A stretch of 64,000 nucleotides of DNA, taken from positions 26,485 through 90,484 of the forward strand of contig JAKZAN010000143.1 of the NCBI GenBank assembly GCA_023053545.1. The letters are read 5' to 3'. Source of the DNA: Lepidurus packardi (lineage: Eukaryota; Arthropoda; Branchiopoda; Notostraca; Triopsidae). Numbering within the stretch: position 1 is the first letter of the stretch; each line of letters begins with the position of its first letter. The translations under genes and the position numbers were made by a program. Below, piece after piece: positions 22,779 to 34,742 of this stretch. The notes below the pieces were generated by a model, which made no database searches, had not been told where the DNA came from, and saw only the letters and a program-made list of their open reading frames with translations.

Positions 22779-25700
22779 ATAAACTAGCTTAAACCAGTTT
22801 AGACCTGTGTAAACCAGTTTAAACCAGTTTGAACTAGTATAAACAAGTTTAAACCAGTGCAACACAGTTAATAAAGTAGTTTAAACCAGTTTAGACCTGT
22901 TAAAAAAATTTAAACCAGTTTGAACTAGTTTATACCAGTTAAAACCAGTTTAGACCTGTTTACACCGGTATAAACCAGTTTATAATCTAGTTTTAACCAG
23001 TTTAAACCAGATTAAGCCAGTTTTAACCGGTTTAAACCAGTTTGAACTAGTATAAACCAGTTTATAAACTACGGTAAACCAGTTTATAAACTACGTTAAA
23101 CCAGTTCAGACATGAGTAAACCAGTTTAGACATGAGTAGACCAGTTTAAACCAGTTTAAACTAGTATAAACCAGGTTAAACCAGTGTAAAACAGTTAATA
23201 AACTAGTTTAAACCAGTTTAGACCTTTTTAGGCCTGTTTTAAACCAGTTTAAGCCAGTTAAAAACGATTTAAACCAGTTTAGACCTTTTTAGGCCTGGTT
23301 TAAACCAGTTTAAGCCAGTTAAAAACGGTTTAAACCAATTTATAAACTAGCTTAAACAAGCTTAGACCTGTTAAAAAAATTTAAACCAGTTTGAACTTGT
23401 ATAAACCAGTATAAACCAGTTTAGACCTGTGTAAACCAGTTTATACCATTTAGAACCAGTTTAGACCTGTTTACACCGGTATAAACCAGTTTATGAACTC
23501 GCTTAAACCAGTTTAGACCTGTGTAAACCAGTTTAAACCAGTTTGAACTAGTATAAACAAGTTTAAACCAGTGAAAAACAGTTAATAAACTAGTTTAAAC
23601 CAGCTTAGACCTGTTTAGGCCTGGTTTAAACCAGTTTAAGCCAGTTAAAAACGTTTTGAACCAGTTTATAAACTAGTTTGAACAAGTTTAGACCTGTTAA
23701 AAAAATTTCAACCAGTTTGAACTAGTATAAACCAGTTTAAACCTTTGTAAACCAGTTTATACCAGTTAAAACCAGTTTAGACCTGTTTACACCGGTATAA
23801 ACAAGTTTATAAACTAGCTTAAACCAGTTTAGACCTGTGTAAACCAGTTTAAACCAGTTTGAACTAGTATAAACAAGTTTAAACCAGTGTAACACAGTTA
23901 ATAAAGTAGTTTAAACCAGTTTAGACCTGTTAAAAAAATTTAAACCAGTTTAGACCTGTTAAAAAAATTTAAACCAGTTTGAACTAGTTTATACCAGTTA
24001 AAACCAGTTTAGACCTGTTTACACCGGTATAAACCAGTTTATAATCTAGTTTTAACCAGTTTAAGCCAGTTTAAGCCAGTTAAAAACGTTTTAAACCAGT
24101 TTATAAACTAGTTAAAACAAGTTTAGACCTGTTAAAAAAATTTCAACCAGTTTGAACTAGTATAAACCAGTTTAAACCTTTGTAAACCAGTTTATACCAG
24201 TTAAAACCAGTTTAGACCTGTTTACACCGGTATAAACCAGTTTATAATCTGGTTTTGACCAGTTTAAACCAGATTAAGCCAGTTTTAACCGACTTAAACC
24301 AGTTTGAACTAGTATAAACCAGTTTAAACCAGTTTAGACCTGTGTAAACCAGTTTATACCATTTAGAACCAGTTTAGACCTGTTTACACCGGTATAAACC
24401 AGTTTATAAACTAGCTTAAACCAGTTTAGACCTGTGTAAACCAGTTTAAACCAGTTTGAACTAGTATAAACAAGTTTAAACCAGTTTAACACAGTTAATA
24501 AACTAGTTTAAACCAGTTTAGACCTGTTTATACCGGTATAAACCAGTTTATAATCTGGTTTTGACCAGTTTAAACCAGATTAAGCCAGTTTTAACCGGCT
24601 TAAACCAGTTTGAACTAGTATAAACCAGTTTAGACCTTTTTAGGCCTGGTTTAAACCAGTTTAAGCCAGTTAAAAACGGTTTAAACCAGTTTATAAACTA
24701 GCTTAAACAAGCTTAGACCTGTTAAAAAAAATTTAAACCAGTTTGAACTAGTATAAACCAGTATAAACCAGTTTAGACCTGTGTAAACCAGTTTATACCA
24801 GTTAAAACCAGTTTAGACCTGTTTACACCGGTATAAAACAGTTTATAATCTAGTTTTGACGAGTTTAAACCAGATTAAGCCAGTTTTAACCGGTTTAAAC
24901 CAGTTTGAACTAGTAAAAACCAGTTTACACCAGTTTAGACCTGTGTAAACCAGTTTATACCATTCAGAACCAGTTTGGACCTGTTTACACCGGTGTAAAC
25001 CAGTTTATAAACTAGCTTAAACCAGCTTAGACTAGCTTAGACCTGTGTAAACCAGTTTAAACCAGTTTGAACTAGTATAAACAAGTTTAAACCAGTTTAA
25101 CACAGTTAATAAACTAGTTTAAACCAGTTTAGACCTGTTAAAAAAATTTCAACCAGTTTGAACTAGTTTATACCAGTTAAAACCAGTTTAGACCTGTTTA
25201 CACCGGTATAAACCAGTTTATAGTCTAGTTTTAACCAGTTTAAACCAGATTAAGCCAGTTTTAACCGGTTTAAACCAGTTTGAACTAGTATAAACCAGTT
25301 TATAAACTACGTTAAACCAGTTTAGAAATGAGTAAACCAGTTTAGACATGAGTAGACCAGTTTAAACCAGTTTGAACTAGTATAAACCAGGTTAAACCAG
25401 TGTAAAACAGTTAATAAACTAGTTTAAACCAGTTTAGACCTTTTTAGGCCTGGTTTAAACCAGTTTAAGCCAGTTAAAAACGGTTTAAACCAGTTTATAA
25501 ACTAGCTTAAACAAGCTTAGACCTGTTAAAAAAAATTTAAACCAGTTTGAACTAGTATAAACCAGTATAAACCAGTTTAGACCTGTGTAAACCAGTTTAT
25601 ACCATTTAGAACCAGTTTAGACCTGTTTACACCGGTATAAACCAGTTTATGAACTCGCTTAAACCAGTTTAGACCTGTGTAAACCAGTTTAAACCAGTTT

Positions 25701-28700
25701 GAACTAGTATAAACAAGTGTAAACCAGTTTAAAACAGTTAATAAACTAGTTTAAACCAGTTTAGACCTGTTTAGGCCTGGTTTAAACCAGTTTAAGCCAG
25801 TTAAAAACGTTTTAAACCAGTTTCTAAACTAGTTTGAACAAGTTTAGACCTGTTAAAAAAATTTCAACCAGTTTGAACTAGTATCAACCAGTTTAAACCA
25901 GTTTAGACCTGTGTAAACCAGTTTATACCAGTTAAAACCAGTTTAGACCTGTTTACACCGGTATAAAACAGTTTATAATCTAGTTTTGACGAGTTTAAAC
26001 CAGATTAAGCCAGTTTTAACCGGTTTAAACCAGTTTGAACTAGTATAAACCAGTTTACACCAGTTTAGACCTGTGTAAACCAGTTTATACCATTCAGAAC
26101 CAGTTTGGACCTGTTTACACCGGTGTAAACCAGTTTATAAACTAGCTTAAACCAGTTTAGACCTGTGTAAACCAGTTTAAACCAGTTTGAACTAGTATAA
26201 ACAAGTTTAAACCAGTTTAACACAGTTAATAAACTAATTTAAACCAGTTTAGACCTGTTAAAAAAATTTCAACCAGTTTGAACTAGTATAAACCAGTTTA
26301 AACCAGTTTAGACCTGTGTAAATCAGTTTATACCAGTTAAAACCAGTTTAGACCTGTTTACACCGGTATAAACCAGTTCATAAACTAGCTTAAACCAGTT
26401 TAGACCTGTGTAAACCAGTTCAAACCAGTTTGAACTAGTATAAACAAGTTTAAACCAGTGTAACACAGTTAATAAACTAGTTTAAACCAGTTTAGACCTG
26501 TTAAAATAATTTAAACCAGTTTAACTAGCTTATACCAGTTAAAACCAGTTTAGACCTGTTTACACCGGTATAAACCAGTTTATAATCTAGTTTTAACAAG
26601 TTTAAACCAGATTAAGCCAGTTTTAACCGGTTTAAACCAGTTTGAACTAGTATAAACCAGTTTATAAACTACTTTAAACCAGTTTAGACATGAGTAAACC
26701 AGTTTTGACATGAGTAGACCAGTTTAAACCAGTTTGAACTAGTATAAACCAGCTTAAACCAGTGTAAAACAGTTAATAAACTAGTTTAAACCAGTTTAGA
26801 CCTTTTTAGGCCTGGTTTAAACCAGTTTAAGCCAGTTAAAAACGTTTTAAACCAGTTTATAAACTAGTTTGAACAAGTTTAGACCTGTTAAAAAAATTTC
26901 AACCAGTTTGAACTAGTATCAACCAGTTTAAACCAGTTTAGACCTGTGTAAACCAGTTTATACCAGTTAAAACCAGTTTAGACCTGTTTACACCGGTATA
27001 AAACAGTTTATAATCTAGTTTTGACCAGTTTAAACCAGATTAAGCCAGTTTTAACCGGTTTAAACCAGTTTGAACTAGTATAAACCAGTTTACACCAGTT
27101 TAGACCTGTGTAAACCAGTTTATACCATTCAGAACCAGTTTGGACCTGTTTACACCGGTGTAAACCAGTTTATAAACTAGCTTAAACCAGTTTAGACCTG
27201 TGTAAACCAGTTTAAACCAGTTTGAACTAGTATAAACAAGTTTAAACCAGTTTAACACAGTTAATAAACTAATTTAAACCAGTTTAGACCTGTTAAAAAA
27301 ATTTCAACCAGTTTGAACTAGTATAAACCAGTTTAAACCAGTTTAGACCTGTGTAAATCAGTTTATACCAGTTAAAACCAGTTTAGACCTGTTTACACCG
27401 GTATAAACCAGTTCATAAACTAGCTTAAACCAGTTTAGACCTGTGTAAACCAGTTCAAACCAGTTTGAACTAGTATAAACAAGTTTAAACCAGTGTAACA
27501 CAGTTAATAAACTAGTTTAAACCAGTTTAGACCTGTTAAAATAATTTAAACCAGTTTAACTAGCTTATACCAGTTAAAACCAGTTTAGACCTGTTTACAC
27601 CGGTATAAACCAGTTTATAATCTAGTTTTAACCAGTTTAAACCAGATTAAGCCAGTTTTAACCGGTTTAAACCAGTTTGAACTAGTATAAACCAGTTTAT
27701 AAACTACTTTAAACCAGTTTAGACATGAGTAAACCAGTTTTGACATGAGTAGACCAGTTTAAACCAGTTTGAACTAGTATAAACCAGCTTAAACCAGTGT
27801 AAAACAGTTAATAAACTAGTTTAAACCAGTTTAGACCTTTTTAGGCCTGGTTTAAACCAGTTTAAGCCAGTTAAAAACGTTTTAAACCAGTTTATAAACT
27901 AGTTTGAACAAGTTTAGACCTGTTAAAAAAATTTCAACCAGTTTGAACTAGTATCAACCAGTTTAAACCAGTTTAGACCTGTGTAAACCAGTTTATACCA
28001 GTTAAAACCAGTTTAGACCTGTTTACACCGGTATAAAACAGTTTATAATCTAGTTTTGACCAGTTTAAACCAGATTAAGCCAGTTTTAACCGGTTTAAAC
28101 CAGTTTGAACTAGTATAAACCAGTTTACACCAGTTTAGACCTGTGTAAACCAGTTTATACCATTTAGAACCAGTTTGGACCTGTTTACACCGGTGTAAAC
28201 CAGTTTATAAACTAGCTTAAACCAGTTTAGACCTGTGTAAACCAGTTTAAACCAGTTTGAACTAGTATAAACAAGTTTAAACCAGTGTAACACAGTTAAT
28301 AAACTAGTTTAAACCAGTTTAGACCTGTTAAAAAAATTTCAACCAGTTTGAACTAGTATAAACCAGTTTAAACCAGTTTAGACCTGTGTAAACCAGTTTA
28401 TACCAGTTAAAACCAGTTTAGACCTGTTTACACCGGTATAAACCAGTTTATAAACTAGCTTAAACCAGTTTAGACCTGTGTAAACCAGTTCAAACCAGTT
28501 TGAACTAGTATAAACAAGTTTAAACCAGTGTAACACAGTTAATAAACTAGTGTAAACCAGTTTAGACCTGTTAAAAAAATTTAAACCAGTTTGAACTAGC
28601 TTATACCAGTTAAAACCAGTTTAGACATGTTTACACCGGTATAAACCAGTTTATAATCTAGTTTTAACCAGTTTAAACCAGATTAAGCCAGTTTTAACCG

Positions 28701-30065
28701 GTTTAAACCAGTTTGAACTAGTATAAACCAGTTTATAAACTACGTTAAACCAGTTTAGACATGAGTAAACTAGTTTAGACATGAGTAGACCAGTTTAAAC
28801 CAGTTTGAACTAGTATAAACCAGGTTAAACCAGTGTAAAACAGTTAATAAACTAGTTTAAACCAGTTTAGACCTTTTTAGGCCTGGTTTAAACCAGTTTA
28901 AGCCAGTTAAAAACGGTTTAAACCAGTTTATAAACTAGCTTAAACAAGCTTAGACCTGTTAAAAAAAATTTAAACCAGTTTGAACTAGTATAAACCAGTA
29001 TAAACCAGTTTAGACCTGTGTAAACCAGTTTATACCATTTATAACCAGTTTAGACCTGTTTACACCGGTATAAACCAGTTTATGAACTAGCTTAAACCAG
29101 TTTAGACCTGTTTACACCGGTATAAACCAGTTTATGAACTCGCTTAAACCAGTTTAGGCCTGTGTAAACCAGTTTAAACCAGTTTGAACTAGTATAAACA
29201 AGTTTAAACCAGTGTAAAACAGTTAATAAACTAGTTTAAACCAGTTTAGACCTGTTTAGGCCTGGTTTAAACCTGTTTAAGCCAGTTAAAAACGTTTTAA
29301 ACCAGTTTATAAACTAGTTTGAACAAGTTTAGACCTGTTAAAAAAATTTCAACCAGTTTGAACTAGTATAAACCAGTTTAAACCAGTTTAGACCTGTGTA
29401 AACCAGTTTATACCAGTTAAAACCAGTTTAGACCTGTTTACACCGGTATAAACCAGTTTATAATCTAGTTTTGACCAGTTTAAACCAGATTAAGCCAGTT
29501 CTAACCGGTTTAAACCAGTTTGAACTAGTATAAACCAGTTTACACCAGTTTAGACCTGTGTAAACCAGTTTATACCACTTAGAACCAGTTCGGACCTGTA
29601 TACACCGGTGTAAACCAGTTTATAAACTAGCTTAAACCAGTTTAGACCTGTGTAAACCAGTTTAAACCAGTTTGAACTAGTATAAATAAGTTTAAACCAG
29701 TGTAACACAGTTAATAAACTAGTTTAAACCAGTTTAGACCTGTTAAAAAAATTTCAACCAGTTTGAACTAGTATAAACCAGTTTAAACCAGTTTAGACCT
29801 GTGTAAACCAGTTTATACCAGTTAAAACCAGTTTAGACCTGTTTACACCGGTATAAACCAGTTTATAATCTAGTTTTGACCAGTTTAAACCAGATTAAGC
29901 CAGTTTTAACCGGTTTAAACCAGTTTGAACTAGTATAAACCAGTCTATAAACTACCTTAAACCAGTTTAGACATGAGTAAACCTGTTTTGACATGAGTAG
30001 ACCAGTCTAAACCAGTTTGAACTAGTATAAACCAGTTTAAACCAGTTTAGACCTGTGTAAACCAG
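22779..30065 (-). repeat. Satellite C, reverse-oriented array
   Basis: The same 10 bp family as at 11801-15665, but reading TTTAAACCAG on the + strand throughout. Landmark variants are ACCTGTTTACACCGGTATAA, AACTAGTATAAACAAGTTTA, AACACAGTTAATAAACTAG and TTTTTAGGCCTGGTTTAAAC. Both ends are retrotransposon edges: the truncated 5' end of copy 1 on the left and the A-tail of copy 2 on the right. It has no coding potential. Confidence 0.96.
25881..28985 (-). repeat. 1,035 bp higher-order repeat of satellite C, three copies
   Basis: The private variant GTATCAACC occurs at 25881, 26916 and 27951, exactly 1,035 bp apart. For the first two intervals the same spacing holds for TTAATAAACTAATTT (26226, 27261), TTAACTAGCTTATACC (26521, 27556) and AGTTTTGACATGAGTAGACC (26701, 27736). 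Copies 1 and 2 differ by very few bases by eye; copy 3 is more diverged in its second half. A looser copy with a 1,130 bp spacing precedes it. Confidence 0.88.
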
Positions 30066-30088
30066 TTTTTTTTTTTTTTTTTTTTTTT

Positions 30089-30208
30089 CCATTTAATCTC
30101 AGCGTGAGCAAAGCTCTTTGCCGATATTTATTTTCTTTCTTTCCAATTTTCTGTTTTACAATGTTATCACTATTTAAACTTTAAACCAATGGGCTTTCCT
30201 CTAAATGA
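30089..30208 (-). other. 3' UTR of non-LTR copy 2
   Basis: A 120 bp non-coding stretch between the ORF2 stop and the A-tail; by eye the same as in copy 1. It would be the part recognised by the reverse transcriptase in cis, as is usual for these elements. Confidence 0.82.
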
Positions 30209-33200
30209 CTAGAGTAGTGCCCTCCCTTGTTTGTATATTTCGCGGGAGCTGTTTATGAAACTTTCAACTGCTGCAAAGATCTTCGGGTTTGTTAGAATGT
30301 TTTGCATATTGAAGTGAACTTTTTCTTTCGATAGTTTTTGAAGAAGGATTGCTCTTGGTTTGTTTAGCCACCTGCAATGGTAGAGAATGTGTTTGAGGTC
30401 TTGAGAACTTTGAGCGTAGCACGGGCAGAAAGGGTTGTCAGTCTTCTTTATACGATGGAGAAAAGCCAAGGAAGGATAGTGTGAACAGCGAAGTTTTATC
30501 AGGGTATAAATTGTGTGTCTGTTTAAGTTTAATTTGCAAATGGGTGAGGATTCAGGAGTAATTCCTAAACTTAACAATGTTGAAGTTTTTTTAGTCCAAT
30601 TTTCCACCCATTTTTGTTTGAATATACTTTTAACTGTTTTTGGGATCTCTTGGGTTTCCCGATTACAGTTAAACTGGGAGACCAATTGTTCGATTTGATA
30701 TGAGCAAGTTGCGTATGAGGAATGACGAGGAGGATCCATGTTTCGGAGGTCTGCTGCATTTCTTGTTAAACCGAATCTAATCAGCCTTTCTTCGACGGCC
30801 AACTTCAGTGGAGGGATTCCAGTCTCTACTTCTAGGGTTGATGTTGGAGACGTCTTAAATGCTCCGGATATTATTAACAAGGCTTGGCGATGAAGGTATT
30901 TTAAAGTGGGGGATTTTTCGAACTTGAAGTTTGACCAGGCTGGTAGGCCGTAAAATATCTTAGAATAAAGTGTAGCTAAAAGCAGAGATCTCAGCTGGTT
31001 AGTTCTTATAGCTGGAATATTATGGGACAAGTTTCGTATTTTCAGAATAATAAAATTTCCTTCGGCTGCAAGTCGATTAACATGCGATTTCCAGGATAGC
31101 TTTGTATCAAATAAGAGGCCAAGATAACGAACGTGGGGTCTTGGGATGATGGTGATATCACCCCATGTAAGGGGCGTATCGTCAGGGTATCTTTTCTTTG
31201 AGAAATGTATCAGCTCTGTCTTGCTTTGACTGAAAGTGAGGTGAACACTAAGACTCCATTTCTCAAGTGCTTTCAGGGCATTTTGAAGCATCCTGATATT
31301 CACTTTCCCAGATGATCCGCTGATAGCTAAAAGTAAGTCATCAGCGAAAGCCTGCACACGGATGCGTTTGCTTTTGAGAAGTTTTAATGCTCCATCTATA
31401 TATGTGACGAACAAAATTGGTGATAGGGGTGATCCTTGAGGGAGTCCTTTGCTGACATGAAAAGTTTGGCTCCTATGGTTACCATGCTGAACGTAGATTG
31501 TGCGATCTGCTAAAAAGTTTTGAAGCCAATCTGCGACGTAACTTGGAACCTTTTTCTTTTTCAGTATTTGGATTAACTTTCTATGATTAACATTATCAAA
31601 GGCTCCTTCAATGTCCAATAGAAGCGCTGTTGTAGTTTGATGTTTGTCGAATCCATTTAGGATTTGATTACTCAGGGCAAGCATAGCATCTGTGGTCGAT
31701 TTCTTTGGACGAAAACCCCACTGATAGTCAGAGAGAAGCGATTTTTGTTCCATATGATCTAATATTTTTAATGCAATCGTTTTTTCTAAAACTTTTCCTA
31801 GTGTGGAAAGTAAGGTTGTGGGGCGGAAACTCTTATGTGTTTTATAGTCTGCCTTTTTGGGTTTAGGAACAGGGAGCACTTTTCCGATTTTCCAGGCGGT
31901 AGGAAAATACGAGTATTTTAAGGAGGCGTTAAAAATATTTACTACTATATTTCCGATTACTTTCCAGGTGTTTTTTAACACTATAGGCTGTATGGCATCA
32001 TCTCCTGGTGCTTTAATATTAGGTAAAGCTCGCACGAGTGTTTTGAGCTCCCGACAGGATATTTCTGGATATCTTTGCTGTCTTCTGAAATTGCATTTTC
32101 TTACGTTCTGATAGTTCGAAGTTTGAGTAGCTGAGAAGAACTTTTGCGCCAAAAAATTTAGTTTGTTAATTTCGTCCTCGAAAACGTCCCCTTGTTGATT
32201 TAACAGTTGTTCCAGGCTGTTTTTCGTTGTTTTTTCACGGTTTGCTCTATCCAATCCCCAGAGTATTTTGTTGTCAGGAGTTTTTAGTTTCTGTTCCCAA
32301 TATAAATTTTTTGCTACACGGCATTTGTTTGTGTACAAATTTCTCATAGTTTTCCATCGGGCTTGGTCTTGTACAGTTCTTGAATTTTTATAAATCCTTA
32401 GGCTTTTAGCTGTTTCTTTCCGGAGGTTTGCTAGTTCTTTGGACCACCAGGGATTTTCTCTTTTGGAAAGATTTGTTTTGGGGATATTAAGTTCCATTGC
32501 TTTATGTAGTGCTTGCGTTAGATTTTTAACTGTGTCGTCTAATTCCTCGGGGCCCGATATGTCATGATATTTTATTTTACTTTTTTTCAGTTCCTCATTG
32601 AGAGTATTGTTTAATTTAATCCAGTCCACTTTATTATAGCTCCATATCCATGATTTAATTGATTCCTTATGGACATATATTTCTATTATAATTGCTTCGT
32701 GGTCCGATTGGTTGATAAAATCTGGGCTTTTAAAAATGGAGTGTCCGACGAAAGGTAGGCACTGGGTTGTAGCAAACGTTAGATCTAAAGTGGATGAATT
32801 GCCTCTTTCGTTCAAGAAAGTAGAAAAGTTATGTTCATTTAAGATGGTCAAATTGTGGGTTGTGGTAAATTCGAACAGTTGGGTGCCTGGGATATCCGGG
32901 CTATGGTCTTCCCAGGCCCAGCGGTGAGCGTTCATGTCTCCACTGAAGATAAGACGTGGTGAAATTTTTGAATATTTCTCCCAAATTTCTTGTAGTAATT
33001 TTTCTAAATCTTGGGGGAATCGTCTGTATACGCCGATTACTATAAATTCTGGGCGGTTATGACCTGGGAGTATTTTGATAACCGAATAAAGTTCATTTGT
33101 TTCAAGAATTTTCATATAGGAGGTGTCTTGGTTTTTGAAAGTTGCGATCCCCTTATTTTCGCCATCTGGGGAATAAGTTACAAAGTTGCGAAAGGTTTTG

Positions 33201-33370
33201 CCAGGGGATAAGTTTTGTGGGGGTTCTAAGATAAATACGGCTTCAAAGTCACATTCGCTGGATAAATTTATAGTTTCTTGTAGCTGCTGAAAATTTTTCC
33301 TGATATTGTGGATAAATATTTTAATCGGTTTATCGTTCATTTCAATTTGGTTATTGATTGTGATGACCAT
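30209..33370 (-). CDS. ORF2: endonuclease and reverse transcriptase of the non-LTR element (1,053 aa)
   Basis: Nicks target DNA and copies the element RNA from the nick. The AP-type endonuclease covers about 15-230: N22, E49 in FILEP, GVYRRFP (113-119), SGDMNAHRWAW (143-153, with D145 and N147), STLDLTFA (193-200, D196) and QSDHEAI (221-227, D223/H224). RT covers about 440-765: IKAPGDDAIQP, FRPTTLLSTLGKVLEK, WGFRPKKSTTD, D586 in LLLDIEGAFDNV, GLPQGSPLSPILF, FADD (675-678) and YLGLLFDTKLSWKSHV. A C-terminal Cys/His motif has C982, C984, H994 and C999. The length is normal for the group. The ATG at 33368-33370 lies inside the end of ORF1; a second Met at codon 11 is a possible alternative. There is no stop or frameshift. 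Translation probably depends on termination and reinitiation at the overlap (inference). Confidence 0.96.
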   Translation of the reverse strand: MVITINNQIEMNDKPIKIFIHNIRKNFQQLQETINLSSECDFEAVFILEPPQNLSPGKTFRNFVTYSPDGENKGIATFKNQDTSYMKILETNELYSVIKILPGHNRPEFIVIGVYRRFPQDLEKLLQEIWEKYSKISPRLIFSGDMNAHRWAWEDHSPDIPGTQLFEFTTTHNLTILNEHNFSTFLNERGNSSTLDLTFATTQCLPFVGHSIFKSPDFINQSDHEAIIIEIYVHKESIKSWIWSYNKVDWIKLNNTLNEELKKSKIKYHDISGPEELDDTVKNLTQALHKAMELNIPKTNLSKRENPWWSKELANLRKETAKSLRIYKNSRTVQDQARWKTMRNLYTNKCRVAKNLYWEQKLKTPDNKILWGLDRANREKTTKNSLEQLLNQQGDVFEDEINKLNFLAQKFFSATQTSNYQNVRKCNFRRQQRYPEISCRELKTLVRALPNIKAPGDDAIQPIVLKNTWKVIGNIVVNIFNASLKYSYFPTAWKIGKVLPVPKPKKADYKTHKSFRPTTLLSTLGKVLEKTIALKILDHMEQKSLLSDYQWGFRPKKSTTDAMLALSNQILNGFDKHQTTTALLLDIEGAFDNVNHRKLIQILKKKKVPSYVADWLQNFLADRTIYVQHGNHRSQTFHVSKGLPQGSPLSPILFVTYIDGALKLLKSKRIRVQAFADDLLLAISGSSGKVNIRMLQNALKALEKWSLSVHLTFSQSKTELIHFSKKRYPDDTPLTWGDITIIPRPHVRYLGLLFDTKLSWKSHVNRLAAEGNFIILKIRNLSHNIPAIRTNQLRSLLLATLYSKIFYGLPAWSNFKFEKSPTLKYLHRQALLIISGAFKTSPTSTLEVETGIPPLKLAVEERLIRFGLTRNAADLRNMDPPRHSSYATCSYQIEQLVSQFNCNRETQEIPKTVKSIFKQKWVENWTKKTSTLLSLGITPESSPICKLNLNRHTIYTLIKLRCSHYPSLAFLHRIKKTDNPFCPCYAQSSQDLKHILYHCRWLNKPRAILLQKLSKEKVHFNMQNILTNPKIFAAVESFINSSREIYKQGRALL

Positions 33371-34742
33371 CCCTGGTGCAAGTTCCTTTGGCTGCCAGGT
33401 TTTTTGTGTTTTCTTGGGGGTTTTTTGGTCCTCTTTTCTTTATTTCCTCCGCTCGAATAAGGCAAATTCTATCGTAAGATGCGTGACTACCCTGGCAATT
33501 CGCGCATTTAAATTGGCTGCTTTGGCACTCCTTGGTTGAATGTTGCTCGCTTGCGCACTTGGCGCATTTACTGGATCTGCTTGTACACTTTTGTGCGAAG
33601 TGGCCATACGCTTGACAGCGAAAGCATTGGATGACCAGGGGTGGATGGGCCTCTTCAAGTTGAACTGTTCTATTGAAAGCAAATAGGGCTCCTACCTTCA
33701 GTAGCGTGTTTTTTTCCTCCTGGGAGTTGCAATTGTACATGATAGATCCATATGCTTTGTCACTGGTTGGGTTCAGCCATTTAATTTGATTTGGCGAAAA
33801 GGTAATTTCTAGGATTGAGTTTTTCCTTGTCAAATGTTGGCTAATTTCTGTTTCTTGTTTGTCTTTCGGCAGTTGGTGGATAACGATGTTAAGATTAGGG
33901 CGATGTTCAATTATTTTAACCCGACCGAGATTTTTCAAATTTGCAGTTTGGATGGCAGTTCCTGCCTTTATTTTGTCCTCTTTGGACTTGAAAGTGATGA
34001 AAAGCTTTCCTTCTTCCTTCTTTGTGGCCAGGACTGGGCTTGGTAAGCTTGGTTCAATTTTTGCCAAGTCTTCGTCGATGAGCTCAAGTAATTCCTTTCT
34101 CGGTATGGTTTTTCCCCATTTTTCTGGATCTTCTTGCTGGATGATCAATATTTCTTCAGGGAGTGTGGATTTGGTTGGTTTTGGGGTGTTAGCCCGAGCT
34201 GTATTCCCTAGTTGATCTGGAGCGAGGTTTGTGGTCCGAGGAGTTTTTTTTCGGATAGCTTCTGACCAGGTTTCTTTCACCTGTGTTGGGGCCTCTTGAG
34301 AGCGGTTCACTTTGTGGAGTTCATCTTTAAGAGACTGAACTTCCTCAGTTAAGGAGATAATTTGCCCTATAAGCAGATCTTGATTTTCCTTGAGGGTCTT
34401 GTTTGATTCAATTATTATGGTTTGGTTTCCGTGCAGCAATCGGATTTGCGATAGCAGAAGATCAAGGGTTTTGGAGTGGTATTCCTCATCTGAGACTGAA
34501 TGTTTACGGGAAGTTTCTTCGCGCATAGGAGACATTGTTCTTTTCCGGGATTGAGAGTTTTTTTTGTGACGACAGTCAGGACACGTTGTAGCCAGGTGGT
34601 GGTCTTTTGTAAAGCTTTCGCTACACATTGTACAGCGAAGTATGAGCGGTGGGTTTTTAACTTGGCTTTCAACCCGGTTGGCAAGGTCACCAGGTTCACC
34701 ACGTGTGCCCTGCGCAAGGCAGGGCACTGGCTCCACGTCCAT
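33351..34742 (-). CDS. ORF1: Gag-like nucleic-acid-binding protein of the non-LTR element (463 aa)
   Basis: Presumed RNA-binding and chaperone protein that forms the ribonucleoprotein with ORF2. Residues 37-57 carry C37-x2-C40 and C54-x2-C57 with His48/His49 between them, a zinc-finger-like motif. A basic, Ser-rich stretch follows, then a Leu/Ile-rich helical segment, probably coiled coil, at about 88-145. The central part (about 185-345) is unassigned; its position suits an RRM-like domain but I see no decisive motif. Three zinc knuckles lie at 373-427: CFRCQAYGHFAQKC, CAKCASEQHSTKEC and CANCQGSHASYDRIC; the last has the CX2CX3HX6C spacing seen in Jockey/I/R1 ORF1 proteins. The start at 34742 is the first in-frame ATG in the 5' UTR context, and no upstream Met is needed. 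The stop TAA (33351-33353) is 17 bases beyond the ORF2 ATG. Confidence 0.93.
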   Translation of the reverse strand: MDVEPVPCLAQGTRGEPGDLANRVESQVKNPPLILRCTMCSESFTKDHHLATTCPDCRHKKNSQSRKRTMSPMREETSRKHSVSDEEYHSKTLDLLLSQIRLLHGNQTIIIESNKTLKENQDLLIGQIISLTEEVQSLKDELHKVNRSQEAPTQVKETWSEAIRKKTPRTTNLAPDQLGNTARANTPKPTKSTLPEEILIIQQEDPEKWGKTIPRKELLELIDEDLAKIEPSLPSPVLATKKEEGKLFITFKSKEDKIKAGTAIQTANLKNLGRVKIIEHRPNLNIVIHQLPKDKQETEISQHLTRKNSILEITFSPNQIKWLNPTSDKAYGSIMYNCNSQEEKNTLLKVGALFAFNRTVQLEEAHPPLVIQCFRCQAYGHFAQKCTSRSSKCAKCASEQHSTKECQSSQFKCANCQGSHASYDRICLIRAEEIKKRGPKNPQENTKNLAAKGTCTRDGHHNQ

